Assembly (NCBI GenBank): GCA_027604665.1
Contig: JADGIZ010000486.1
Coordinates: 1 to 12,957 of the forward strand
Direction of reading: 5' to 3'
DNA: 12,957 nucleotides
Source of the DNA: Polyrhizophydium stewartii
Taxonomy: Eukaryota; Chytridiomycota; Chytridiomycetes; Rhizophydiales
The translations under genes were made by a program, and so were the position numbers. Each line of letters opens with the position of its first letter. The first letter of the stretch is position 1. Below are positions 1-8,089 of this stretch, piece after piece. The notes beneath the pieces were generated by a model. It saw nothing but the letters and a program-made list of their open reading frames with translations. It did no database searches and was not told the origin of the DNA.

Positions 1-47
1 CGCCCAGATTGCGTTGCTGATCAGCCAGGCCTTTTTTTGCCATCGCG

Positions 48-89
48 CTGCCGCTGCCGCTGCCGCTGCTGCCGCTGCTGCTGCCGCTG
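48..89. repeat. CTG/CCG trinucleotide-rich repeat upstream of aconitase
   Basis: This is an imperfect run of CTG and CCG triplets directly ahead of the aconitase start. In the aconitase frame it would read as alternating Leu and Pro with no ATG after the TGA at 18-20. I therefore treat it as 5' UTR, or as part of an intron or exon whose start lies outside the window. It explains the long alanine-rich and cysteine-rich open frames seen here in the other two frames. Confidence 0.75.
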
Positions 90-131
90 TCCGGCACCCG
101 CCCCGCCCGCCGTCTGGCCGCCGCTCGCTGC

Positions 132-2868
132 ATGCCGCCCGCCGACACGCCCTTTCAGGCATCTCGCTCAGCCGCCTGCAAGGCGCCGCTCGCCCGCGCC
201 TTTGCCAGCATCGCCGACAAGCGTGTGGCCCTCTCGAACCTGGAGAAGGACAAGTTCATCAACTACAAGCGCATCGAGGACAACCTCAAGATTGTCCGCG
301 ACAGGCAAGCTGGCCTGCCCTGCCCTGCCCTGCCCTGCTCTGTCTTTTGCGAGCTGCCTGTATCGCCCGCGCCTGCTCGAGTCTGCTGCCCGCGAGCAGT
401 GGAAGCGAGAATCCTTCCACTCTCCTCCGCCGACCGCTGACGTCTCGGTCCGCTCGCGCCGCTCGTGCCACGCATGCCGCCCGTACCTCCGCCGCCATGC
501 CCCAGGCTGCAGCACCCGCTCACCCTTGCCGAGAAGGTCGTGTACGGCCACCTTGACGACGCCGTCAACCAGGACATCCAGCGCGGTTCGTCGTACCTCA
601 AGCTGCGTCCGGACCGCGTTGCCTGCCAGGATGCCACCGCCCAGATGGCCCTCCTCCAGTTCATGTCGGCTGGCCTGCCCACCGTCGCCGTGCCCACCAC
701 CGTCCACTGCGACCACCTGATCGAGGCCCAGCTCGGCGGCGCAAAGGACCTTCCCCGCGCAAAGGACATCAATAAGGAGGTCTACGACTTCCTGTCCACC
801 TGCTCGGCCAAGTACGGCATCGGCTTCTGGCGCCCGGGCTCCGGCATCATCCACCAGATCATCCTCGAGAACTACGCCTTCCCGGGAGGTCTCATGATCG
901 GCACCGACTCGCACACCCCCAACGCCGGCGGCCTCGGCATGGTCGCTGTCGGTGTCGGTGGCGCCGACGCCGTCGACGTCATGGCCGACATCCCCTGGGA
1001 GCTCAAGTGCCCCAAGGTCATTGGCGTCAAGCTCACCGGCAAGCTCTCGGGCTGGACCTCGCCCAAGGGTATGATTGCCCTGCCGCCGCTGCCTGCATTC
1101 CCTCCCATTCCCAATTTTTTCTTGGGGGATGATCGGCCCGATCTCCTCCGCCCGATCCTCCCGCTCCCCGCAGTGCTCGGCCAGTCGCTGCCGTGCGTGC
1201 CCGCCCCCACCGCGCTCGAGCTGACGCCTGCCACGCGTTGCCCACCGTGTGCCCGCCCGCTCGCCAGACGTCATCCTCAAGGTCGCCGGCATCCTCACCG
1301 TCAAGGGTGGCACCGGCGCCATCGTCGAGTACTTTGGCCCCGGCGTCGACTCGATCTCGTGCACGGGCATGGCCACCATCTGCAACATGGGTGCTGAGAT
1401 TGGTGCCACCACGTCCATCTTCCCCTTCAACTCGCGCATGGCAGACTATCTCCGCGCCACCAACCGCGCCGCCATTGCCGACTACGCCTCGGCCTTCAAG
1501 CACAACCTGACGGCTGACGCCGGCGCAAAGTACGACCAGATCATCGAGATTGACCTCAACACCCTCGAGCCCCACATCAACGGCCCCTTCACCCCGGACC
1601 TTGCGACCCCGATCAGCAAGTTTGCCGAGGCCGTGGCCAAGAACGGCTGGCCCGCGGAGCTCAAGGTCGGCCTCATTGGCTCGTGCACCAACTCGTCGTA
1701 CGAGGACATGGCCCGCTCGGCCTCGCTCGCCCGCCAGGCCATTGCCGCCGGCGTCCCCGCCAAGGCAAAGTTCACCATCACCCCGGGCTCGGAGCAGGTC
1801 CGCGCCACCATTGAGCGCGACGGCCTCATCCCGACCTTTGAGCAGGTCAACGGCGTCGTCCTTGCCAACGCGTGCGGCCCCTGCATCGGCCAGTGGGACC
1901 GCCAGGACGTCAAGAAGGGCGACAAGAACTCGATCATCACGTCGTACAACCGCAACTTCACGGGCCGCAACGACGCCAACCCGGCGACCCACTCGTTTGT
2001 TGCCAGCCCCGAGATCGTCACGGCCCTCGTCTTTGCCGGCGACCTCCGCTTCAACCCGCTCACGGACTCGCTCAAGACGGCCGACGGCAAGGAGTTCCGC
2101 TTCCAGCCGCCCTCGGGCGACGAGCTCCCCGTCCGTGGCTACGACGCCGGCGAGGACACGTTCCAGGCCCCGCCCGCCGACCGCTCGTCCATCCAGGTCA
2201 AGGTCGACCCCTCGTCCAACCGCCTGCAGCTCCTGACTCCCTTCAACAAGTGGGACGGCAAGGACTACGAGAAGGCCGAGATCCTCATCAAGGTCAAGGG
2301 CAAGTGCACCACTGACCACATCTCCATGGCCGGCCCGTGGCTCAAGTACCGCGGCCACCTCGACAACATCTCCAACAACATGCTGATTGGCGCCATCAAC
2401 ATTGAGAACGGCGAGGCCAACTCGGTCAAGAACGTGCTCACGGGCAAGTACGAAGCCGTCCCCAAGACGGCCCGCGACTACAAGGCCAAGGGCATGAAGT
2501 GGGTCGTCATTGGCGACGAGAACTATGGCGAGGGCTCTTCGCGCGAGCACGCTGCCCTCGAGGTCCGCCACCTCGGCGGCGTTGCCGTCATTGTCCGCTC
2601 GTTTGCCCGCATCCACGAGACCAACCTCAAGAAGCAGGGTATGCTCCCCCTGACCTTTGCCGACCCCAAGGACTATGACCGCATCGAGCCCTCGGACAAG
2701 GTCTCCATCAAGGGCCTCACCACGTTTGCCCCCGGCGTGCCCCTGACGCTCGTGGCCCACAAGGCCAACGGCTCGACCGTCGAGATCAAGCTCAACCACA
2801 CGTTCAATGCTGGCCAGATTGAGTGGTTCAAGGCGGGCAGCGCTCTCAACAGGATGGCCCAGGCCTAA
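132..2868 (+). CDS. ACO1: Mitochondrial aconitate hydratase (aconitase)
   Basis: Aconitase is the [4Fe-4S] enzyme that isomerises citrate to isocitrate in the TCA cycle of the mitochondrial matrix. Exons are 132-304, 506-1068 and 1268-2868, giving 778 residues, the same length as yeast Aco1. The cluster ligands are visible: Cys385 in GSCTNSS, and Cys448 and Cys451 in ACGPCIGQW. So are the [11 protein letters not shown] stretch and the substrate-binding [11 protein letters not shown] loop. The N-terminus is basic, hydroxylated and lacks acidic clusters, and LARAF|AS around residues 20-26 fits an R-3 type presequence cleavage site. ATG 132 is the first in-frame ATG. The frame stays open back to 21 without another ATG, so an extra upstream exon cannot be excluded. 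Intron 1 has a GC donor and intron 2 begins GTATGA. Family identity is secure; only the extreme N-terminus is uncertain. Confidence 0.96.
305..505 (+). other. GC-AG intron 1 of the aconitase gene
   Basis: The exon ends GACAG and the intron starts GCAAGC and ends CCCCAG. Joining 304 to 506 restores the conserved stretch [19 protein letters not shown], matching the yeast aconitase layout. No GT donor nearby keeps this frame. The intron also holds four TGCCC units at 316-335 and a CTGAC about 70 bases before the acceptor. Confidence 0.88.
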
Positions 2869-3269
2869 GCTCTCTCCTCCAACCGCGGCCCCATTGCGCA
2901 GCATTTCGCATCCCCCACCCCCCACCCCTCTTATGTCCACATTTTATGCGGCGCCTCGGGGGGCCTTGCCGAGGCCCCCCTCTCGCCTGCCGCAATCTGC
3001 TCCCTACCAGCCCCTCAACAATGATCAGGCACCCACGCCAGCGTCTCGTTACCTCTTGCCCCGAGTCCGTGTGCTGGTGCCCGCCGCGAGAGTGTCAGCG
3101 ATCAAGGCCTGGGGGCGAGCTCTTTGCCTCGCGAGCGCACACCCCTGGCGACACACCCGCGAGCCCGCACGCAACCGGGCACTCTCCCACACACCCACGT
3201 CTGTGCTCGCGCATTCGCCCGCCGCCCGCCGCCGCACGCACGCACGCCGTCAGCACGAGCGCACACACC
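2869..3269. other. Aconitase-derlin intergenic region with a dual hairpin
   Basis: About 400 bases hold the aconitase 3' UTR and the derlin promoter and 5' UTR. No AATAAA lies near the aconitase stop. At 2953-2980 two overlapping stems can form: GCCTCGG (2953-2959) with CCGAGGC (2969-2975), or GGGGGGCC (2958-2965) with GGCCCCCC (2973-2980). They share bases, so only one can form at a time. The rest is C-rich sequence with no gene I can support. Confidence 0.6.
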
Positions 3270-3295
3270 ATGGCCGATGTCGACCCGGCCCAGGA

Positions 3296-3360
<65 letters not shown>

Positions 3361-4736
3361 TGCTCCCCATCGAGGAGTGGTTCTACAACGTTCCGATTGT
3401 CACGCGGACGTACCTCTCGGCCGTTGTCCTGGTCATGTTCGCCTGCGTGGGTCGCCGGCTTGGGGCGCCTTATCGAGCGCAGGCGCCGAGCATGCTGACC
3501 CATTCTCTCTGGGGACGACAGCAACTCGACATGATGTCGCCGTACCACCTCTTCTACACTTGGCCCATGTTCTGGAAGGCGAAGCAGGTGCGGGCGCCAG
3601 TCTGGGTTGCCGTCGTGCGAGGACAGATGGAAGGATGCGTGGATGCGCGGACGGTTACGCCCGGCAGTGAGGGAGTGGGGTGCCGCCGGGCTGCGCTTTT
3701 GAAGCCCCTCGGCCCCTCGCGGGTCAGGCCACCGGGTGTGGCTCTCGGAAGCTGGCGGGCGAATCAGGCCGCGGCCGCATCGGAACGGAAGCGGGGGATC
3801 CGTCGGAAGCCGTGTGCGTTGCGTGATCATGACTGTGCAGAGATGCTGACGAGCGAGCGTCTTTGTTCGGTCTGTCCCTCTGCCCGTCGGTGGGGCGATC
3901 ATCCGTTGGCCGGCGCTGGATCGTTGCCGCACGCACACAGTATTGGCGCGCCGTGACAACATTCATGTACTTTGGGTCCCTCGGCGTTGACTTTTTGTTC
4001 CATGTGTTTTATCTGTGAGGCCTGGCTGCCAGTGGCTTGGAGCCGGGGCGGCCCGGAAAGCCCGTCTCACACGTGCGCGCCGTCAACAGGATCCACTACT
4101 GCCGCACGCTCGAGGAGGGCACGTTCCGAGGACGCACCGCGGACTTTGCGTGGATGCTGGTGTTTGGCGCTGGGCTGATGCTGGTGCGTCGTTGTTGTGG
4201 CCTTGCAGGCTGCGCGTGCATTGCAGGTGCCCTCATATCCGGCCGCTGACCCGGGCCATGAGCGGCCGCTACCTCAATAGACGATCTCGTCGCTCTTTGA
4301 CACGCGCCGCGAGATCCCGTTCCTGTCGTTCCCGCTGACGTTCATGCTCACATATGTCTGGTCACGGCGGCACACGGACAATCGCATCAACTTCATGGGC
4401 TTCTTCATCATCCGCGCGCCTTACCTGCCGTGGGTGCTGATTGGCTTCACGTTTGTGCTGCACGGCATGGTGCCCTGGGCCGATCTGCTCGGCCTCGCGG
4501 TCGGGCACCTGTATTTCTTTCTCGAGGACGTGTATCCGAAGTTGCCGGGTTCGCACGGGCACAGGCCGCTCAAGGCCCCCGCGCTGTTTGAGAGGTTACT
4601 GGGGCTTGCGCCTGATGGGTTCGCTGGCGCGGCGCTGCCGGATGCAGCGATGCCCGAGGAGGTTCTGTTTGGCGACGAGGCCATGGACGTAGATGATCCC
4701 GCGGGCGACGACGAGGGGCTGCGTAGGCGGCGGTAA
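3270..4736 (+). CDS. Derlin (Der1/Dfm1-like rhomboid pseudoprotease)
   Basis: Derlins are multi-spanning ER membrane proteins that thin the bilayer and help retrotranslocate misfolded proteins for ER-associated degradation. Exons are 3270-3446, 3522-3587, 3941-4014, 4090-4183 and 4281-4736, giving 288 residues, somewhat longer than human derlins. The derlin core begins near residue 30. Visible family marks are the loop-1 WR motif (Trp83-Arg84), [32 protein letters not shown] and the GxxxG of a late membrane helix (Gly208-Gly212, [13 protein letters not shown]). Similarity is closest to the Derlin-2/3 type. Residues 10-28 are 19 glutamines, an unusual addition on the cytosolic N-terminal tail. 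The acidic C-terminal tail ends in four Arg, and I see no SHP box for Cdc48/p97. Introns 1 and 3 are 75 bases each; intron 2 is 353 bases. All joins restore family sequence, so exon calls are firm. Confidence 0.93.
3300..3353 (+). repeat. (CAG)18 coding repeat, polyglutamine
   Basis: Eighteen perfect CAG codons follow one CAA and encode a 19-Gln run in the derlin N-terminal tail. The run has no internal interruption, so length variation between isolates is expected. Confidence 0.97.
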
Positions 4737-4754
4737 TGAAACCTTTAATGCGCT

Positions 4755-4758
<4 letters not shown>

Positions 4759-4784
<26 letters not shown>
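4759..4784. repeat. (GT)13 dinucleotide repeat
   Basis: A perfect GT microsatellite starts 22 bases after the derlin stop codon and lies about 50 bases before the FKBP start. As RNA it would be a GU-rich tract, the type of sequence found downstream of poly(A) cleavage sites, but no AATAAA precedes it. An apparent open frame starting inside it (Cys-Val repeats) is an artefact of the repeat. Confidence 0.95.
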
Positions 4785-4785
<1 letters not shown>

Positions 4786-4832
4786 CCAAGACGCGGATGT
4801 GGCTCGGCGCGAGTTTCCACCAGCTTCGAGCA

Positions 4833-6224
4833 ATGACGACTGGTGCGCGCTGGCAGAGACGGCGCCCGACATGGGATGCTCGCTGGGCTGACACGCAGAG
4901 CGTAGACGCCCCCGCGCCCGTGCACGACGACGCACCCGCTGCTCCCGCCGGGGAGTCTGCACCGGCGACGGACGCTCCCGCTGCCGACATTGTCACCACC
5001 GCTGCTGCCGCCGCTGCCGCCGTTGCCGCGGCCGAGTCCGAGTTCGACACTCCCGAGGGATTCGAGAACCTCGAGGGCTCGGGCCTCGTCAAGAAGCGGG
5101 TGATCAAGGAGGGCGAGGGCGAGACCATGTCGCGGCTGGGCACGATGGTCACTGGTGCGCGGCGCCGAGTCTTGCCGGTGCGCGGGCGGGTTGTCATCGC
5201 CGATGCTGACTGGCTGCGCATCCAAGTGCACTACACGGGCATGGTGTTCCCGTCGCGCAAGAAGTTCGACTCGAGTCTGGACCGCGGCGAGCCGTTCCAG
5301 TTCAAGCTCGGCGAGGGTGGGTTTGCGGCTGCTGAGCTGCATGCGTGCGCTCGGGGGCCTGCAAGTGTCTGCGTTCTGTGAGGTGTGCTGACGCTTGGAG
5401 CCGCGAGTCAGGCATGGTGATCAAGGGATGGGACGTGGGCATCAGCTCCATGCGCATCGGAGAGCAGGCTGAGCTGCTCATCTCGCACGAATACGGTGGG
5501 TTTCTTGGCTGTGCGGGGCACTATCCTCGCGAGCCGTCCGTCGGCCCCCGGCTGACGAAGCGTCGCACAGCGTATGGCACCCGTGGACTGCCCCCAGCCA
5601 TTCCGCCGCGTTCCACGCTTCTCTTCAGCGTCGAGCTCGTTGCCGCAGATCTGGTGCGTTCCTTGCCCGGCCTGTCTGTAGTGTCATCTAAAGCAGCTTG
5701 CGACACAACCTGCTGCTGACACCTTGCGATGCCCGCGCCGGCAGTCGACGGCCGAGCGCACGGTCCCCGAGCGCATCGCGGCGGCCACGGTCAACAAAAA
5801 CCAGGGCAACGAGTTCTTCAAAAAGGGCAACTATGTTGGCGCGCGGTACTCGTACCGCGGCGGCCTCGACATGCTTCACAGCACGTGGGGCGCCACGCCC
5901 GACCAGACGGCCGAGCTCGACCGCCTGCGCGTCGTGCTCAACATCAACCTCGCTGCGGTGCACCTCAAGAACAAGTCGTTTGCGGACGCCGTGCTCTGCT
6001 GCGAGGCCGCACGCGAGATCGAGCCGCGCAACGCCAAGGCCATCTACCGCCTCGCGCAGGGGCTGGCCGGGCAGTCCCTCTTTGACCGGGCCATCGAGGT
6101 CCTGGACGAACACCGCGACGTGCTGGCAGATGTTGACGTTGATGCCGAGATCCAGCGGTTCACAAGGGGAAAGGCCGAGACGGCCAATTCCGAGAAAAAG
6201 ATGTATGCCCGCATGTTCCAATAA
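4833..6224 (+). CDS. FKBP-type prolyl isomerase with C-terminal TPR domain
   Basis: This is a peptidyl-prolyl cis-trans isomerase of the FK506-binding family with a chaperone-docking tail. Exons are 4833-4842, 4906-5154, 5227-5316, 5412-5495, 5571-5653 and 5745-6224 (331 residues). Residues 1-60 are Ala/Pro-rich and probably disordered. The FK domain (about 64-172) keeps VHYTG, KKFDSS, DR, VIKGWD, AYG and TLLFSVEL, so most drug-pocket positions are present. The FKBP12 Glu54 and His87 positions are Met and Leu. Three TPRs (about 182-310) hold the carboxylate-clamp set Lys190, Asn194, Asn240, Lys270 and Arg274, predicting binding to the EEVD tails of Hsp90 or Hsp70. The C-terminus EKKMYARMFQ resembles FKBP52-type proteins. 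Exon 1 is only 10 bases and is the least certain part. It is chosen because GTGCGC...CTGAC...AG restores the frame, and the same junction ACTG|GTGCGCG recurs at intron 2. Confidence 0.9.
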
Positions 6225-6225
6225 A
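6220..6225 (+). terminator. AATAAA poly(A) signal overlapping the FKBP stop codon
   Basis: The hexamer spans the last codon and the stop: the TAA at 6222-6224 is inside it. Cleavage 10-30 bases downstream would leave a 3' UTR of only a few tens of bases. Confidence 0.65.
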
Positions 6226-6321
6226 GCGCAGTGTCTCAGACAGCGGCCTTGGCGGGCAGTCGGGGCACGGGGATGTCTCGGCCGGTGGCGGCGCCGCTGG
6301 GGCCTGACCGCCGAGATCGCG

Positions 6322-7489
6322 ATGCCCGTGAGATCCCAGCGACAGCGAAACGGCCCGCGGCGGCCCGCGGAGGCTCGCGGGGGCTCGCGGATGGGCACGC
6401 AACCCCGCGCAGCACCATCGGGGAGAGCTTTCCGCACGCTGCACGCCTCGCGGCTGCCGTGCTGGGCCGTCCTCCCGCAGCTCGTCTCCCCCCCCCTTTC
6501 GCTCGCCAACGCCTGTGCAGCTCGAGAGTGCCGCTGACGCTTGGTGGCCCCCTGCGCCGCACACGCCGCTCATCCGCGCCGCCTGACGACTGACCCCCGC
6601 GACCGCAGGAGCACTGGGAGGTATGCTGCAACAGGCCCGTGGCATATAGCACCTTGCCGACACGCTCGCTCATCAACCCCCCCCGGCGCACCTGTACACA
6701 ACGCATCCAGGAGCGTTGGTCGCGCTCGCGGAACCGCATCTACTTTTACCAGCCCGACACCAAGCAGAGCGTCTGGGAACGGCCCCAGGGCGACGTGACG
6801 ATTGCGCCGCTGTTCCAGAACGATGCGCCCGATGGTGCGACGATCCGTGCGTCGCACCTGCTCGTCAAGCACGCGCAGTCGCGCCGGCCGTCGTCGTGGA
6901 AAGAGGTGCGTGGGCTGGTCGATCTCGTCGGGTGATCACAGGGGTCCCGGCGGTATTGAGAGACGCTGACTGACGGTGCGATCTGGTGCGATCTCAGGCC
7001 AACATCACCCGCTCCAAGGACGAAGCCCGCCGAATGATCGACGGTGCGGGCCGCGCGGCATGGGTTCCCCTGCGACGCACAAGGCGTTGGGGGCGCGGCG
7101 GCTGTCTGCTGACTGCTGTTGCGGGCGGCATGCAGCGTACCGCGAGCGGATCGTGAGCGGCGAGACGGACCTTGCCACGCTCGCGCGCACCGAGAGCGAC
7201 TGCAACTCGGCGGCCAGGGGCGGCGACCTCGGCCAGTTTGGAAAGGGTCAGATGCAGGGTGAGCGGCATGCGATGCGCTTGGAGGCCAAGCCGACGTTGA
7301 CCGGCGCCGCTTCTGTGCGAACCAGCCTCCTTTGAAGCCGCGGCGTGAGCTTGGCTTGCAGTCGGCCGTGTGTCAGGGCAACAGGTGGCTGACACTCGCC
7401 TCCGTGGCAGGTTTGCACTCGCTGTCGGTGAGCTCAGCGGACCGGTCGAGTCCGACTCAGGCATCCACCTCATCCTGCGCACGGAATAA
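6322..7489 (+). CDS. ESS1: Pin1/Ess1-type parvulin with WW domain
   Basis: This nuclear prolyl isomerase acts on phospho-Ser/Thr-Pro bonds, classically in the RNA polymerase II tail and cell-cycle proteins. Exons are 6322-6327, 6609-6620, 6711-6905, 6998-7043, 7136-7258, 7326-7344 and 7411-7489, giving 159 residues (human Pin1 has 163). The WW domain runs from about 2 to 33. Trp5 and Trp28 are 23 residues apart, as in Pin1 (11 and 34), which supports the 12-base exon 2. The catalytic set is complete: His55, Lys59, Arg64-Arg65, Cys109, Met126, Phe130, Ser150 and His153. The usual WW Asn (Pin1 Asn26) is Gln20. The linker between the domains is short. The first exon, just ATG CCC before a GTGAGA donor, is inferred from phase and from alignment of MPEHWEER with Pin1 LPPGWEKR; another start is possible. 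The gene begins only 97 bases after the FKBP stop. Confidence 0.9.
6351..6390. repeat. Four tandem 10-base units in Pin1 intron 1
   Basis: The units are CGGCCCGCGG twice, then AGGCTCGCGG and GGGCTCGCGG. They lie just inside the proposed first intron of the parvulin gene, about 25 bases after its start codon. No function is evident. Confidence 0.8.
6609..6620 (+). other. 12-base microexon of the parvulin gene
   Basis: The sequence encodes EHWE, including the first WW-domain tryptophan. It is bounded by a CTGAC-containing intron ending CGCAG and a GTATGC donor. Without it the WW domain loses Trp5, which is essential to the fold. Confidence 0.75.
7326..7344 (+). other. 19-base microexon of the parvulin gene
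   Basis: The exon runs between acceptor ACCAG and donor GTGAGC. It supplies the ASFEAA stretch, which holds the catalytic-site phenylalanine (Phe130) between GKGQMQ and FALAVGEL. It sits between introns of 67 and 66 bases. Confidence 0.85.
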
Positions 7490-7490
7490 A
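7485..7490 (+). terminator. AATAAA poly(A) signal overlapping the Pin1 stop codon
   Basis: The TAA stop at 7487-7489 is embedded in AATAAA, the same arrangement as in the FKBP gene just upstream. Confidence 0.65.
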
Positions 7491-7735
7491 GCGTCCGGGC
7501 TTACTCGCAGTTGTCGTGCGGGCTGCCCCGGTGCCTCGACCAGGGCGGCCAGACCTCCGCCCGGCCACGCCGTGGCGCGTGGGGCGTCGTGGATGTGACG
7601 CGCGACTATTTTGGAGGCCGGCAGATCCACGAGGCACACGACGGCCTCTCCACGCCGCAACGGGCTTGGTCGCATATAAAAGGCCGGCGCAACACTGCAG
7701 GCCTGATACACCTACACGCACGCACAAGTAACCTC
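7490..7735 (+). promoter_or_regulatory. Parvulin 3' flank and promoter of the small secreted peptide
   Basis: This stretch of about 245 bases holds no gene I can support. An open frame crosses it in phase with the downstream peptide but lacks an ATG and is interrupted by a strong TATA box. I read it as 3' flank of the parvulin gene followed by promoter. Confidence 0.5.
7675..7682 (+). promoter_or_regulatory. TATA box (TATAAAAG)
   Basis: This is a textbook TATAAAAG in otherwise GC-rich DNA, 61 bases before ATG 7736. A start site about 30 bases downstream would give a 5' UTR of about 30 bases. I saw no comparable TATA box clearly placed ahead of the other genes here. Confidence 0.7.
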
Positions 7736-7903
7736 ATGCTCTCCTCGGTCGTCCTCGTCCTGCTCGCCTCGCCGCTCCTTGCCGTTGTCGCCCCGACGCC
7801 GCTCTTCAACTCGTCGTCGCTCTATCAACGCAACTACAGGCGCAGCTACGAGCGCAGCCACGAGCGCTACTCGGCGCGTGCGGTTACCCACCGCCGCCGT
7901 TGA
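7736..7903 (+). CDS. Short secreted Arg/Tyr/Ser-rich peptide (unknown function)
   Basis: A single-exon frame of 55 residues. Residues 1 to about 19 form a hydrophobic signal peptide (MLSSVVLVLLASPLLAVVA). The remainder is strongly basic and low in complexity, with a degenerate repeat around RRSYERSHERYS and an ending HRRR. There is no cysteine, so it is not a disulphide-rich defensin-like peptide. The TATA box at 7675 and the signal peptide argue for a real, probably regulated gene. GC-rich sequence makes basic open frames common by chance, which is the main counter-argument. I recognise no family. It could be a wall-binding or antimicrobial-like basic peptide, or the first exon of something longer, although the TGA at 7901-7903 is followed closely by non-coding-looking sequence. 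Confidence 0.5.
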   Translation: MLSSVVLVLLASPLLAVVAPTPLFNSSSLYQRNYRRSYERSHERYSARAVTHRRR

Positions 7904-8089
7904 TGACCGATGAGCGGGGAGTGGCCGCCTGCGTCTATTGTAATACACCTGGCCCGTGGCCTCGGATGTGACCCGGCGCGCTTGCGTGTCCTGCCAGCCG
8001 CATGAGTCGATCGAGTTGGGTGTGATGGACAAGCACCTCAAATTCCGACCGCGGCTTGGCCGGCTTGGCTGCGTTTCCGCTTGCCCGAC
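7904..8089. other. Intergenic gap before the RNA repair gene
   Basis: This gap is 186 bases long. It must hold the 3' end of the small peptide gene and the promoter of the next gene. I see no AATAAA, TATA box or CCAAT box that I would defend. An ATG at 8025 is in a different frame from the downstream protein. Confidence 0.5.

Noticed and set aside
14..556. Alanine-rich and Cys/Arg-rich + strand frames around the aconitase start
   Set aside because: They arise from the CTG/CCG repeat read in other frames; the aconitase frame explains the region.
1033..2940. Minus-strand open frame of 635 codons opposite aconitase
   Set aside because: It is a GC-rich antisense shadow of a strongly conserved + strand gene. 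Its composition is Gly/Ala/Val/Asp/Arg-rich and low in information, with no family resemblance.
2953..2980. Iron-responsive element in aconitase
   Set aside because: The loop sequence and bulge do not match, and it lies after the stop codon, whereas the known aconitase element is in the 5' UTR.
4761..5381. FKBP start placed inside the GT repeat
   Set aside because: That frame begins with a non-ATG codon and a Cys-Val repeat. ATG 4833 with a short first exon, or an unidentified upstream start, is more sensible.
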